Source: JALZAA01 sp036005605 (GTDB lineage: Bacteria > Actinomycetota > Acidimicrobiia > IMCC26256 > JACDBD01). Taken from it: a stretch of 33,506 bases of DNA. Below are positions 10,163-18,006 of this stretch, piece by piece. The DNA lies in the NCBI GenBank assembly GCA_036005605.1, contig DASYQJ010000144.1:1-33506 (forward strand), written 5' to 3'. The notes below the pieces were generated by a model that was not told the DNA's origin, made no database searches, and worked only from the letters and a program-made list of their open reading frames with translations. The position numbers and the translations under genes are program-made. Position 1 is the first letter of the stretch; each line of letters begins with the position of its first letter.

Positions 10163-11196
10163 GGCATGATCCCGACTGCCGGCAGCCCCGTCGTCTCGGG
10201 CAACCCGAGCACGAGGTTGGTGCACTGGATGGCCTGCCCGGCTGCGCCCTTCCCGAGGTTGTCGAGCGCGCAGAGGGCGAGTACCGACCCGGTGCGTTCG
10301 TCGAAACGCGCCGTGAGGTGTGCGGCGTTCGATCCGAGCGTCGCCTTGGTGACGGGCGGCTCGTCGAGCACGCTGACGAACGCCGCGCCGGCGTAGAAGG
10401 CGCGGAAGCTCTCGAGGAGCGACGCGGTCGTCAGCCCGCCGTGGGACGGGAGGGCGTGGCACGTCGCCAGCAGTCCTCGCGTCATCGGGACGAGGTGGGG
10501 CGTGAACAACAGCTGCACCTCGGCGTCGGACGCCGCGCTCAGCGCCCACTCCATCTCCCCCGTATGGCGATGCGTCAGGAGCGTGTAGGCGGCGACGTTC
10601 TCGTTCGCCTCCGAGTAGAGGCTCGCCGCCGAGAGCCCACGGCCGCGCCCCGATACGCCCGACATGGCATCGACCACCAGGCCGGTCGGTTCGACGAGCC
10701 CGCCGGCGACCAGCGGGGCCAGCGCCAGCGCGGCGGCGGTCGGGTAGCAACCGGGGGCGGCGACGTGAGGCCCACGCCCGACGGCATCGGCGAACAACTC
10801 GGGCAGGCCGAACGCGAACTCGTCGAGCAGGTCCGGGGCGGTGTGCGGCTGCCCGTACCAGAGCTCGTACACGCTTGACGGCAGCCGGAAATCGGCGCCC
10901 AGGTCCACGACATGGCCGACGCGCTCCACGAGGGCGGGGGCGATGAGCTGGGACTCGCCGTGTGGAAGTGCGACGAAGGCGACGTCGACGCCGGCGAGAT
11001 CCGTCGGCGCGTACGACGCGTACTCGAGCGCCGGATACGCGGCCGCCAGCGACGGATACAGGTCGCCCACGGTTGCGCCCGCGTTCGAGTCGGCGGTGAC
11101 GTGGACCACCTCGATCTCCGGGTGGGCAGCCAGGAGCCGGAGCAGCTCGGCGCCTGTGTACCCTGAGCCACCGACCACGGCGGCACAATACGCCAT
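10159..11196 (-). CDS. argC: N-acetyl-gamma-glutamyl-phosphate reductase
   Basis: NADPH-dependent reduction of acetylglutamyl phosphate to the semialdehyde. The 345-residue product starts with the dinucleotide-binding loop GGSGYTG (9-15) and has the catalytic cysteine C150 in HVAAPGCYPT, followed by the type 1 ArgC segments SGVSGRGRG and HRHTGEME. It is the first gene of the arginine operon. The ATG at 11196 lies only 8 bases downstream of a TATAGT box, so the message is predicted to be leaderless. The next gene in the opposite direction starts 14 bp away. Confidence 0.97.
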   Translation of the reverse strand: MAYCAAVVGGSGYTGAELLRLLAAHPEIEVVHVTADSNAGATVGDLYPSLAAAYPALEYASYAPTDLAGVDVAFVALPHGESQLIAPALVERVGHVVDLGADFRLPSSVYELWYGQPHTAPDLLDEFAFGLPELFADAVGRGPHVAAPGCYPTAAALALAPLVAGGLVEPTGLVVDAMSGVSGRGRGLSAASLYSEANENVAAYTLLTHRHTGEMEWALSAASDAEVQLLFTPHLVPMTRGLLATCHALPSHGGLTTASLLESFRAFYAGAAFVSVLDEPPVTKATLGSNAAHLTARFDERTGSVLALCALDNLGKGAAGQAIQCTNLVLGLPETTGLPAVGIMP

Positions 11197-11226
11197 GCTG
11201 CATACTATACATGACTGTGCATAGGG
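11197..11226. promoter_or_regulatory. Divergent argC / hotdog promoter with candidate ARG box
   Basis: Only 14 bp separate the ATG of argC (11196) from the ATG of the plus-strand hotdog gene (11211). Minus strand: TATAGT at 11209-11204 is a strong -10 box and would start transcription at the A of the argC ATG. Plus strand: TACTAT at 11203-11208 overlaps it and would start transcription near 11214-11217. No clear -35 is seen in either direction. TGCATA occurs at 11199-11204 and again at 11218-11223. The 18-mer 11206-11223 (TATACATGACTGTGCATA) matches my recollection of the Streptomyces ARG-box consensus at 13 of 18 positions, so ArgR could block both promoters. Confidence 0.6.
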
Positions 11227-11606
11227 CTCCCCCGTTCGGCGGCGCCGTCGTCGGGACGGACCTCGGGCCGATGCGCATCACCGTCTCCGCGGCCGCCAAC
11301 GAGCGCTACTGGGCGTCGGCCGGGGTCGACCACCCGGCACTGCGCCAGGGCGCCCTGTACCCGCCTGTGGCCGCCAATCTGACGATCCTGCTGTTCCAGA
11401 CGGTCGCAACGCGGCCCCTGCTCCACACCTCCCAGCGGCTGGTCTCCCACCGGCGGGGAGAGGCGGGCACCGAGCTGACCGTCACGGGCGCCGTGGTGGA
11501 ACGGTACGAGAAGCGGGGCCGCGAATACGCCGTCATCGACGCGGTCGTCACGCTGCCGGACGGCGAGCCGCTGTGGACGTCCACCGCGACCTTCTGCGAG
11601 CAATGA
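11211..11606 (+). CDS. Hotdog-fold protein, MaoC dehydratase N-terminal type
   Basis: A 131-residue protein resembling the non-catalytic half of MaoC-like (3R)-hydroxyacyl dehydratases. Visible features are an early segment ITVSAANERYWASAGVDHP, a helix-like stretch PPVAANLTILLFQTV, and a strand-rich C-terminal half (SQRLVSHRRGEAGTELTVTG, EYAVIDAVVTL, WTSTATFC). The hydratase motif with Asp and His is absent, as in HadA-like subunits. It is the first gene of a three-gene unit; its stop overlaps the next start as ATGA (11603-11606), which suggests a 1:1 complex with the neighbour. The ATG at 11211 is given, but the in-frame GTG at 11217 fits the -10 box better for a leaderless message. Family call is moderate and substrate unknown. 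Confidence 0.75.
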   Translation: MTVHRAPPFGGAVVGTDLGPMRITVSAAANERYWASAGVDHPALRQGALYPPVAANLTILLFQTVATRPLLHTSQRLVSHRRGEAGTELTVTGAVVERYEKRGREYAVIDAVVTLPDGEPLWTSTATFCEQ

Positions 11607-11959
11607 CGACCCAACGGCGCGACCTCCTCCTGACTCCCGAGCTGCTGCGGGCCTACTCGCGCCGCGGCAACTTCCACTCCGACGAGGACGAGGCCAGCAA
11701 GCTCGGGCTCCCCGGCCTCGTCTCCCAGGGCATGCAGGTGGTCGGGCCGGCCTATGGCGTGTTGCTCGACGAATGGGGTGAGGACTTCCTCGACCACGGC
11801 GCCGTCGAGCTCAAGTTCGTCGGCATGGTCATGGACGGCGAGACCGTCGACGCCGCCGTCAAGATCGACGGGGCCCGTGCCGAGGTCGAGGTCGTCAACC
11901 GGGACCGCCAGCGCACCGCGGCGATCGGTCGGGCGTCTCGACGGGCGACGCAGGCATGA
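11603..11959 (+). CDS. Hotdog-fold protein, MaoC hydratase-like
   Basis: A 118-residue MaoC-like protein. Residues 22-43 read GNFHSDEDEASKLGLPGLVSQG, which recalls the hydratase motif GDxNPxHxDxxxAxxxGxxxxxxxG: the His (H25), the following Asp (D27), the Ala-x-x-x-Gly helix start and the terminal Gly are kept, but the catalytic Asp before the His and the Asn-Pro appear to be missing or shifted. It may therefore be a divergent hydratase or a thioester-binding protein that has lost hydration activity. It overlaps both neighbours by ATGA, giving hotdog-hotdog-PhyH as one translationally coupled unit. The pair layout resembles mycobacterial HadA/HadB heterodimers. Confidence 0.75.
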   Translation: MTTQRRDLLLTPELLRAYSRRGNFHSDEDEASKLGLPGLVSQGMQVVGPAYGVLLDEWGEDFLDHGAVELKFVGMVMDGETVDAAVKIDGARAEVEVVNRDRQRTAAIGRASRRATQA

Positions 11960-12789
11960 CCTTCGAGCGCCATCCCTGGAACACCGGGTTCGAGTGGCCT
12001 CGGCACGAGGGGCCGTTCCGGGTCGTCTCGGAGGACCAGGCCCGCGCGTACGACGAGCGGGGCTTCTTCGTCCTCGAGGATGCGCTCGACCTGGAGACCG
12101 CCGGCAAACTGGACGCGGAGATTGCACCGTTCGACGAGCGGGCGCTCGAGTTCCTGCGTGGGCAACCGGAGGGTCGCCTCAGCCTCGCCGGCGTCGACAC
12201 GGTTTCGATCGCGCTGCATCTCGTCCGGCACTCCCCTGCCTTGCGAGCATTCTGCGCGTCGCCGCTGTTCGCCGATCTGTGTCACGACCTCGTCGGGCCG
12301 GACGTCCGCCTGTACTGGGACCAGGCTGTCTACAAGCAGCCGCACGGCGCCGAACCGGTGCTCTGGCACCAGGACAACGGCTACACGTACGTCGAGCCGC
12401 AGGCGTACCTGACGTGCTGGGTCGCGATCACGGACGCCACGCTCGACAACGGCTGCGTGTGCGTGCTCCCCGGCGTGCACCGTGCGGGCACCCTCGCCCA
12501 CCGCGCCACGCCGATTGGATACCAGTGCGCCGAGGACCCGGACGGCGCGATGCCGGTGCCCGTGCGAGCGGGCAGCGTCATCGTGTTCTCGTCGCTGACG
12601 CCCCACGCCACCGGCCACAACGTCACCGGCGACGTTCGCAAGGCCTACATCGTGCAGTTCGCACCGGACGGCGCCGTCGCGCTGCGAGGGGATCCGGACT
12701 CCGGCCCCGGCCAACCCGAACCACAAGACGACCCCGACCGCCAGTTCTTCGTCCTCCGAGTGGGTGGGCGCGTCGGCGAGGGGAGCTAG
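11956..12789 (+). CDS. Phytanoyl-CoA dioxygenase (PhyH) family protein
   Basis: Fe(II)/2-oxoglutarate-dependent oxygenase of the PhyH family, 277 residues, cytoplasmic. The iron triad is visible: H138 and D140 in LWHQDNGYTY, and H217 in TPHATGHN, with R228 placed to bind the 2-oxoglutarate carboxylate (the family pattern is HxSxxN...R). The N-terminal half starts YDERGFFVLEDAL, the usual PhyH opening. The substrate cannot be read from sequence: PhyH enzymes hydroxylate branched acyl-CoAs but also many secondary metabolites. Next to two acyl-thioester hotdog proteins, an acyl-CoA or acyl-ACP substrate is a reasonable inference. The start overlaps the preceding gene as ATGA, and the stop TAG shares CTAG (12786-12789) with the convergent Clp N-domain gene. 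Confidence 0.9.
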   Translation: MTFERHPWNTGFEWPRHEGPFRVVSEDQARAYDERGFFVLEDALDLETAGKLDAEIAPFDERALEFLRGQPEGRLSLAGVDTVSIALHLVRHSPALRAFCASPLFADLCHDLVGPDVRLYWDQAVYKQPHGAEPVLWHQDNGYTYVEPQAYLTCWVAITDATLDNGCVCVLPGVHRAGTLAHRATPIGYQCAEDPDGAMPVPVRAGSVIVFSSLTPHATGHNVTGDVRKAYIVQFAPDGAVALRGDPDSGPGQPEPQDDPDRQFFVLRVGGRVGEGS

Positions 12790-13271
12790 GGCTCGTCGGG
12801 GAGGCGATGGATGCCGCTTTCCTCGGGTGGGACGGGTCGGTCGGCCAGCAACGCGAGCGCCTGGGCGCGGACGCGGTCGAAGGTTGCGCCCAGATCCGCG
12901 AGGACCCTCGCGGCCCGGCTGTCGTCGGTGCGGATCAGCCCGAGGAGCATGTGCTCGGTGCCGATGTAGTTGTGACCGAGCTGGAGCGACTCCCGCAGCG
13001 CGTTCTCGAGCGATTTCTTGGCCCGCGGGCTGAACGAGAGGGTGCCGACACTCGGTGAGGCGCCACGCGGCACCTCACGTTCAATCGCGTTGCGCACCGC
13101 CGCCAGCCGAATGTCGAGCGCCTGGAGCGTCTGAGCCGCGACGCCCTGGCCCTCATGGACGATGGCGAGCAGCAGGTGCTCGGTGCCGATCGCGGTGTGG
13201 TTCAGGAGGCGCGCCTCCTCCTGGGCGAGGACGACGACCCTGCGCGCCCGGTCCGTGAACTTCTCGAACAC
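12786..13271 (-). CDS. Stand-alone Clp N-terminal domain protein (ClpC2-like)
   Basis: A 161-residue protein made almost only of the double Clp_N module that in ClpC sits in front of two AAA+ domains. Repeat 1 is FTDRARRVVVLAQEEARLLN...IGTEHLLLAIV (about 4-45), repeat 2 is FSPRAKKSLENALRESLQLGHNYIGTEHMLLGLI (about 80-115). No Walker motifs follow, so it cannot unfold proteins itself. In Mycobacterium the comparable ClpC2 binds ligands that target the ClpC1 N-domain; by analogy this could be an adaptor, competitor or decoy for ClpC. The GTG at 13271 has GAGGGAG just upstream. It is separated from the thioesterase by 74 bases holding repeat copy A. Its stop overlaps the convergent PhyH stop in CTAG. 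Confidence 0.9.
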   Translation of the reverse strand: MFEKFTDRARRVVVLAQEEARLLNHTAIGTEHLLLAIVHEGQGVAAQTLQALDIRLAAVRNAIEREVPRGASPSVGTLSFSPRAKKSLENALRESLQLGHNYIGTEHMLLGLIRTDDSRAARVLADLGATFDRVRAQALALLADRPVPPEESGIHRLPDEP

Positions 13272-13284
13272 AGCTCTCCCTCTT

Positions 13285-13335
13285 GGCGCCGTCGCAGGCT
13301 CCGGCTCTGCGAGGACGGTCGGCAAAGCCGCCGTC
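13285..13335 (+). repeat. Short palindromic intergenic repeat, copy A
   Basis: One of three copies of a ~50-bp element (others at 27699-27749, inverted, and 30494-30546). All share the exact 18-mer CGGTCGGCAAAGCCGCCG and a left arm GTCGCARGCTCCGGCTYTGCG. The arm CGGCTCTGC can pair with GCAAAGCCG with one mismatch, giving a 9-bp stem. This copy fills most of the gap between the thioesterase stop and the clpN start, both read from the minus strand. It resembles REP-type elements in size and position. Confidence 0.8.
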
Positions 13336-13345
13336 CCCCGCGAGG

Positions 13346-13753
13346 CTACGACTCGATCTGTGCCTCCCGGAGGCGGTCGCGCAGCACGTCGGGGATCGGC
13401 ACCGAATCGTGCGTACCGGGCTTCACGCTCACGTACGTGACGGTCCCGACGCACACGGCTTTCTGCTCGATCGTCGCGGTGTATCGCACGTCGAAGGAAG
13501 CATTGCCGAGCCGCGCGGTGCCGACGGAGATGTCCACGACGTCGTCGAAACCGGCCGGGCCCTGCCACTCGAGGACGGCCTTCACGAGCATCACGTCGAA
13601 GTCCCGGAAGAACGCCTGCTTCGGGTCGAACCCCATGGTCTCGAACCACCGCGTGCACGCCTCGTCGAAGTACGTGAGCCAGTGGGCGTTGAACACCACG
13701 CCCTGGGCGTCGACTTCGGCGTATCGGGGTCGGACGTGGTGGACGAAGGCCAC
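13346..13753 (-). CDS. Acyl-CoA thioesterase, 4-hydroxybenzoyl-CoA thioesterase/YbgC type
   Basis: A 135-residue hotdog thioesterase. Residues 9-32 contain RYAEVDAQGVVFNAHWLTYFDEA, the 4HBT signature in which the Asp of VDAQG is the catalytic acid, followed by typical strands (VEISVGTARLGNASF-like DVVDISVGTARLGNASFD and QKAVCVGTVTYV). It hydrolyses an acyl-CoA; the natural substrate is unknown. The GTG at 13753 lies 4 bases after the pheT stop and is the only start codon that keeps the whole domain without running into pheT. It is probably co-transcribed from infC through pheT. Confidence 0.9.
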   Translation of the reverse strand: MAFVHHVRPRYAEVDAQGVVFNAHWLTYFDEACTRWFETMGFDPKQAFFRDFDVMLVKAVLEWQGPAGFDDVVDISVGTARLGNASFDVRYTATIEQKAVCVGTVTYVSVKPGTHDSVPIPDVLRDRLREAQIES

Positions 13754-13757
13754 GACG

Positions 13758-16151
13758 TCAGCCTCGCAACTCGCCGTGGTGCTCGCGGGCGGCGGCCTCG
13801 ACGCAGCGCCGGCGGATCTCGCCCACCTCGTCGTCGGTGAGTGTCCGGTCCGGGGCCCGGAACCGCAGCGCAAAGGCGAGGCTCTTCCGGCCCGCGCCGA
13901 GCGCGTCCGACCGGAAGACGTCGAACAGCCGGACCTCCTCCAGGACGTCGCCGGCGGCGCGGCGCAGCGTCTCGGCGACGTCTCCGGCCGCCACTTCCTC
14001 GTCCACGACGAACGCGAGGTCGATCGTCGACGGCGGGTAGGGGGAAGGCGGCCGGAACGTGCGATCCCGGCGACGGCCGTCGAGCAGCCGATCGAGATCC
14101 AGCTCGAAGCCGACGACCGGCGGCGTGAGCTCGAGCGCGACGAGCAACCTGGGATCCAGCTCCCCCACGACTCCGATCTCCTGGCCGTCGACGAGGACGG
14201 CGGCGGTGCGGGTGGGGTCGAAGCCGGGGCGCCCCGCCGCTTCCGTGCCGCCGGCGGCGATCTCGAGGGCGTCGAAGACCTCGTGCAGCACGTCGAGCGC
14301 GTCGAACGGGTCGACCGGGCGGTCGTCCTCGACCGGCCGCCGCGCCACCGTGCCCGCCAGCGCCACGGCGAGATGGGTCGGCTCCTCCGGCAGCAACGCT
14401 CCCTCCCCGCGTGGCGCGAGGAAGACGCGTCCGACCTCGAAGAGCCCGACGTCGGCGAGGCCGTGGGCGTGGTTGTGCGCGACAGCGCGGAGGAGCCCGG
14501 GAAGGATCCGGGTGCGGAGGACGGACTCCTCGGCGCGGAGCGGATTGGCCGCCTCGACGAGCCGATCGAGCGGCGCGCCGGCCCGTTCGAGATCGGCCGG
14601 AGCCACGAGCGGGATCGTGACGGCCTCGGACAATCCGGCGCCGACGAGCGCGCCGGCGACCACGCGCCGCTCGCGCTGCCGCGGCGTGAGCACGCCAACC
14701 TGCTCGCGGGGCCTCGCCACGGTGCGACCGATGGACTCGAACCCGACTCGGCGAGCGACCTCCTCGACGATGTCGATCTCGCGCTCGAGGTCGGGGCGGA
14801 ACGTCGGGGCGACCACGGTGATGTCGTCGCCACCGCCGTCCACCTCGATGCCCAGCGGCCGGAGCGCGTCGAGGATCTCCGTGTCGCTGAGGTCGGTGCC
14901 GAGCACACCATTGACCTTGCTCGTGCGGACGTGGATTCGTGCGCGCTCGACCGGTTGGGGGTACACGTCGAAGGCCTCGCCCGCGACCTTCGCGTCGGCG
15001 ACCTCGGCGAAGAGCTCCATGGCCCGTTCGGCATGCTCGGCGACGCCGTTCGGGTCGATGCCGCGTTCGAAACGGGCGCTCGACTCCGAGCGCAGCTTGA
15101 GACGCTTCGAGGTCCGCGCGATGCCCATCCGCTCGAAGTACGCCGACTCGAGCAGGATCTCCGACGTGTCGTCCGAGACTTCCGACGTGCCGCCGCCCAT
15201 GACCCCCGCGATCGCTTGCGGCGCGCCGGCGGCGTCGCAGATGAGGAGATCCTCCTCGGTGAGCGCGCGATCCACGCCGTCGAGCGTCGCGATGTGCTCA
15301 CCCCGCTCGGCCAGCCGCACGAGAATCCCGCGACCAGCCAGGCGTCCGAGATCGAAGGCATGGAGCGGCTGGTTTCGCTCGAGCAGCACGTAGTTGGTGA
15401 CGTCCACGACGTTGCTGATCGGCCGCATGCCGGACTTGACGAGCCGCTGCGCCATCCACGTCGGCGACGGGCCCATCGTCACCTGCGCGACCCGGCCGAG
15501 GTAGCGGGGACAGCGGTCGGGCGCGTCGACGCGGACCGTAATGTCGGAGCCGACCGTGGGGTCCGTGGGCGCGTGGGCTTCGGGGACCTGGAGCGGGAGC
15601 CGAAAGTGTGCGGCGACTTCGCGTGCCACGCCCACGATGCACATGGCGTCCGGTCGGTTCGGGGTGATCGACAGGTCGAAGATCACGTCGTCCAGCCCGA
15701 GCAGCTCGCGTACGTCGGTGCCGGGTTTGGCGGAGCCGTCGAGGTGGACGATCCCCTCGTGGTCGTCGCCGAGGCCGAGCTCGTCGGGAGCGAGGAGCAT
15801 TCCGTCGGAGGTGACCCCCCGGATCGTCCGGCGTTCGAGGACCCCGAACGGCTCCGGGAGATGCGCGCCCGCCGGGGCGTAGGGGACGACGTCGCCGGCG
15901 GCGACGTTCTCGGCGCCGCACACGACCCTGGTGGAGTCACTTCCGAAGTCGATGTCGACGAGAGTCAGCTTGTCGGCTTTGGGATGCCTCACGACGTCGA
16001 CAACACGCGCCGCGATCACCCCGCGCACGTCGCGGCCGGGCTCGTCGACGCCCTCGACCTCCAGCCCGACCTGGTTGAGCGCCGAGACCAGCTCGTCGGT
16101 CGAGGCTTCGACAGGCGTGAACTCGCGGATCCAGGACAGTGGTGCGCGCAT
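13758..16151 (-). CDS. pheT: Phenylalanyl-tRNA synthetase beta subunit
   Basis: Beta chain of the (alpha-beta)2 synthetase that charges tRNA-Phe. The 797-residue length is standard. Domain order is complete: the N-terminal B1 part (MRAPLSWIREF), an OB-fold tRNA-binding domain at about 40-150 (VVDVVRHPKADKLTLVDIDFG, IRGVTSDGMLLAPDELGLG), the B3/B4 editing domain at about 210-380, the B5 domain near 400-470, and the C-terminal FDX-ACB anticodon-binding domain from about 700 (PYPPSTIDLAFVVDEEV). It follows pheS after 7 bases. A very long open frame on the opposite strand is an antisense shadow. Confidence 0.98.
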   Translation of the reverse strand: MRAPLSWIREFTPVEASTDELVSALNQVGLEVEGVDEPGRDVRGVIAARVVDVVRHPKADKLTLVDIDFGSDSTRVVCGAENVAAGDVVPYAPAGAHLPEPFGVLERRTIRGVTSDGMLLAPDELGLGDDHEGIVHLDGSAKPGTDVRELLGLDDVIFDLSITPNRPDAMCIVGVAREVAAHFRLPLQVPEAHAPTDPTVGSDITVRVDAPDRCPRYLGRVAQVTMGPSPTWMAQRLVKSGMRPISNVVDVTNYVLLERNQPLHAFDLGRLAGRGILVRLAERGEHIATLDGVDRALTEEDLLICDAAGAPQAIAGVMGGGTSEVSDDTSEILLESAYFERMGIARTSKRLKLRSESSARFERGIDPNGVAEHAERAMELFAEVADAKVAGEAFDVYPQPVERARIHVRTSKVNGVLGTDLSDTEILDALRPLGIEVDGGGDDITVVAPTFRPDLEREIDIVEEVARRVGFESIGRTVARPREQVGVLTPRQRERRVVAGALVGAGLSEAVTIPLVAPADLERAGAPLDRLVEAANPLRAEESVLRTRILPGLLRAVAHNHAHGLADVGLFEVGRVFLAPRGEGALLPEEPTHLAVALAGTVARRPVEDDRPVDPFDALDVLHEVFDALEIAAGGTEAAGRPGFDPTRTAAVLVDGQEIGVVGELDPRLLVALELTPPVVGFELDLDRLLDGRRRDRTFRPPSPYPPSTIDLAFVVDEEVAAGDVAETLRRAAGDVLEEVRLFDVFRSDALGAGRKSLAFALRFRAPDRTLTDDEVGEIRRRCVEAAAREHHGELRG

Positions 16152-16158
16152 CAGTGCA

Positions 16159-17208
16159 TCAGTACTGGGCCAGGAAGCGGATGTCGCCGTCGAAGAACGT
16201 GCGGATCTCGTCGATCCCGTAGCGGATCATCGCAATCCGCTCGAGCCCGAAGCCGAACGCGAAGCCCTGCCATTCCTCCGGGTCGTACCCGACCGCCTCG
16301 AACACGTTCGGGTCGACCATCCCGCAGCCGCCGAGCTCGATCCAGCCCGTGTGGGAGCACACGCGACATCCCTCGCCGTGGCAGAAGATGCAGCTGACCG
16401 CCAGCTCCGCCGACGGCTCGGTGTAGGGGAAGTAATCGGAGCGGAAGCGCGTGCGGACGGTTTCGTCGTCGAACAAGCGCTTCACGAAGACCTCGATCGT
16501 GCCGAACAGGTCTGCGAGCGTGATGCCACGATCGACGGCCAGGCACTCCATCTGGTGGAACACCGGCGAGTTGCGCGGTCCCGGCGTCTCGTTGCGGTAC
16601 GTGCGGCCGGGCGCGACGACGTAGATCGGCGGCTCGTTCGCTTCCATCGTGCGGATCTGCACGGGCGAGGTGTGGGTCCGCAGCATCACCTGCTCGTCGC
16701 GACCGAGCCGCACGTACAAGGTGTCCTGCATCGAGCGCGCCGGGTGCGCGGGCGGGATGTTGAGCGCCTCGAAGTTGTGCCAGTCGTCCTCGACCTCGGG
16801 GCCTTCGGCGACGCGATATCCGAGTCCGGCGAAGATGTCCTCCAGCTCGCGCTGGATCTGCGTGACGAGGTGCAGGTGCCCGCGGACGCGGCCGTGCCCG
16901 CCGGAGGTCAGATCGAGACGCTCGCCCCCGGGTCCGCCGGCCGCCCCGCTCGCGACGATTGCCGCGCGCCGGCGCTCGATCACCTCGGCGATCGCCGCCT
17001 TGTAGTCCGAGACCGCCTGGCCCGCCGGCCGCCGGTCCTCGGGTGCGAGCGACTTGATCGCCTCGGTCACCTGCGCCGCCGGCGACCTTCGGCCGACGTA
17101 CCTGCGCTCCAGCTCGGCGAGCTCTTCGAGCTCGGCCACTGCTTCGGCCGCCATCGCCGCTTCGGACTCGGCTCGTTCGAGCAGCTGCTGCGCTTCGGCC
17201 AGGTTCAC
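16159..17208 (-). CDS. pheS: Phenylalanyl-tRNA synthetase alpha subunit
   Basis: Catalytic chain of PheRS, class II. The 349-residue product has an N-terminal coiled-coil (about 1-90, rich in Ala and Glu) that contacts tRNA, motif 2 in THTSPVQIRTME and APGRTYRNETPG (about 178-210) with VFHQMECL after it, and motif 3 GFAFGFGLERIAMIRYGI starting at 315. The Ala/Gly of GFAFGFG is the position that sets phenylalanine size selectivity. The GTG at 17208 overlaps the stop of the upstream methyltransferase as GTGA (17205-17208). Confidence 0.98.
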   Translation of the reverse strand: MNLAEAQQLLERAESEAAMAAEAVAELEELAELERRYVGRRSPAAQVTEAIKSLAPEDRRPAGQAVSDYKAAIAEVIERRRAAIVASGAAGGPGGERLDLTSGGHGRVRGHLHLVTQIQRELEDIFAGLGYRVAEGPEVEDDWHNFEALNIPPAHPARSMQDTLYVRLGRDEQVMLRTHTSPVQIRTMEANEPPIYVVAPGRTYRNETPGPRNSPVFHQMECLAVDRGITLADLFGTIEVFVKRLFDDETVRTRFRSDYFPYTEPSAELAVSCIFCHGEGCRVCSHTGWIELGGCGMVDPNVFEAVGYDPEEWQGFAFGFGLERIAMIRYGIDEIRTFFDGDIRFLAQY

Positions 17209-17999
17209 CGCGCCGCTCGCCGCTGGCGGGCCGCCTCGAAGGCGATCACGGTGCCGGCCATCCCGACGTTGAGCGACTCGGCCGGCGGTTCGACCGGGAT
17301 GGTGATCTGCCCGTCGAGGTTCGAGACGAGCTCCGTAGGAATGCCGGACGCCTCGTTGCCGAGCACGATCGCGACCGATCCGGTGAGATCGACACGTTCG
17401 AGGTCCTCGCCGCCTGCGGCGACGGCCGCGAGTCGGCGTCGTCCGTGCCGGCCGAGCACGTCGAGCACCTTCACCGGGTCGTCCGCCTCCACTACGGGAA
17501 TTCCGAACACCGCTCCGCCCGAGGATCGCACCACCTTCGGGGCGTGCGGATCCACCGAATTGCCGCAGAACAGTACTCCCACCGCTCCCGCCGCCTCCCC
17601 GCTGCGCAGCAGCGTGCCGGCGTTGCCCGGGTCGCGCACCGTCACCGCCACGAGCACGAGTCCGTCCGCGCTCACGTCGTCGAGGTCGGGGCGCGTCATC
17701 TCCGCCACGGCGAGCACGGGCTGCGGGGTCACCGTGTCGCCGATTCGCTCGAGCACGCCTTCCTTCAGCTCTTCGATCGGGATGTCGAGGTCGCGGAGCC
17801 GCGCGACCAACGGCGCGAAGGCGCGGTCGGCTCCGGGTCCGATGTACGCGCTCTCGAGCTCGGCGCCGCGGTCGAGTGCCGCGGCCAACACACGCGGGCC
17901 CTCGACGACGAACGCTCGCTCGGCGCGGCGGGCGCGCGGGTCCCGAATGAGGTCGCGGAGGCGCCGTACTCGATGATGCCGGGGGCCGAGCGCCGGCAC
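17205..17999 (-). CDS. SpoU/TrmH-family RNA 2'-O-methyltransferase
   Basis: SAM-dependent knotted (SPOUT) methyltransferase, probably acting on 23S rRNA, about 264 residues. The three SpoU motifs are present: VRDPGNAGTLLRSGEAAG (from about 121), IVLGNEASGIP (about 210-220) and the knot segment IPVEPPAESLNVGMAG near the C-terminus. An N-terminal substrate-binding domain (RAFVVEGPRVLAAAL) precedes it. In Mycobacterium and Streptomyces the gene between rplT and pheS is annotated tsnR, so this is the positional equivalent, but thiostrepton-resistance activity is not implied. The GTG at 17999 has GAGGAG upstream; the open frame further upstream is rplT read out of frame. Confidence 0.93.
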   Translation of the reverse strand: MPALGPRHHRVRRLRDLIRDPRARRAERAFVVEGPRVLAAALDRGAELESAYIGPGADRAFAPLVARLRDLDIPIEELKEGVLERIGDTVTPQPVLAVAEMTRPDLDDVSADGLVLVAVTVRDPGNAGTLLRSGEAAGAVGVLFCGNSVDPHAPKVVRSSGGAVFGIPVVEADDPVKVLDVLGRHGRRRLAAVAAGGEDLERVDLTGSVAIVLGNEASGIPTELVSNLDGQITIPVEPPAESLNVGMAGTVIAFEAARQRRAAR

Positions 18000-18006
18000 G
18001 GGCTCC

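Noticed and set aside
13155..16397. A 1080-codon open frame on the plus strand opposite pheT and the thioesterase
   Set aside because: It mirrors pheT/pheS codon structure, is rich in Arg, Asp and Val without any recognisable domain, and pheT on the other strand is a complete, well-conserved gene. Long antisense frames are expected at this GC content.
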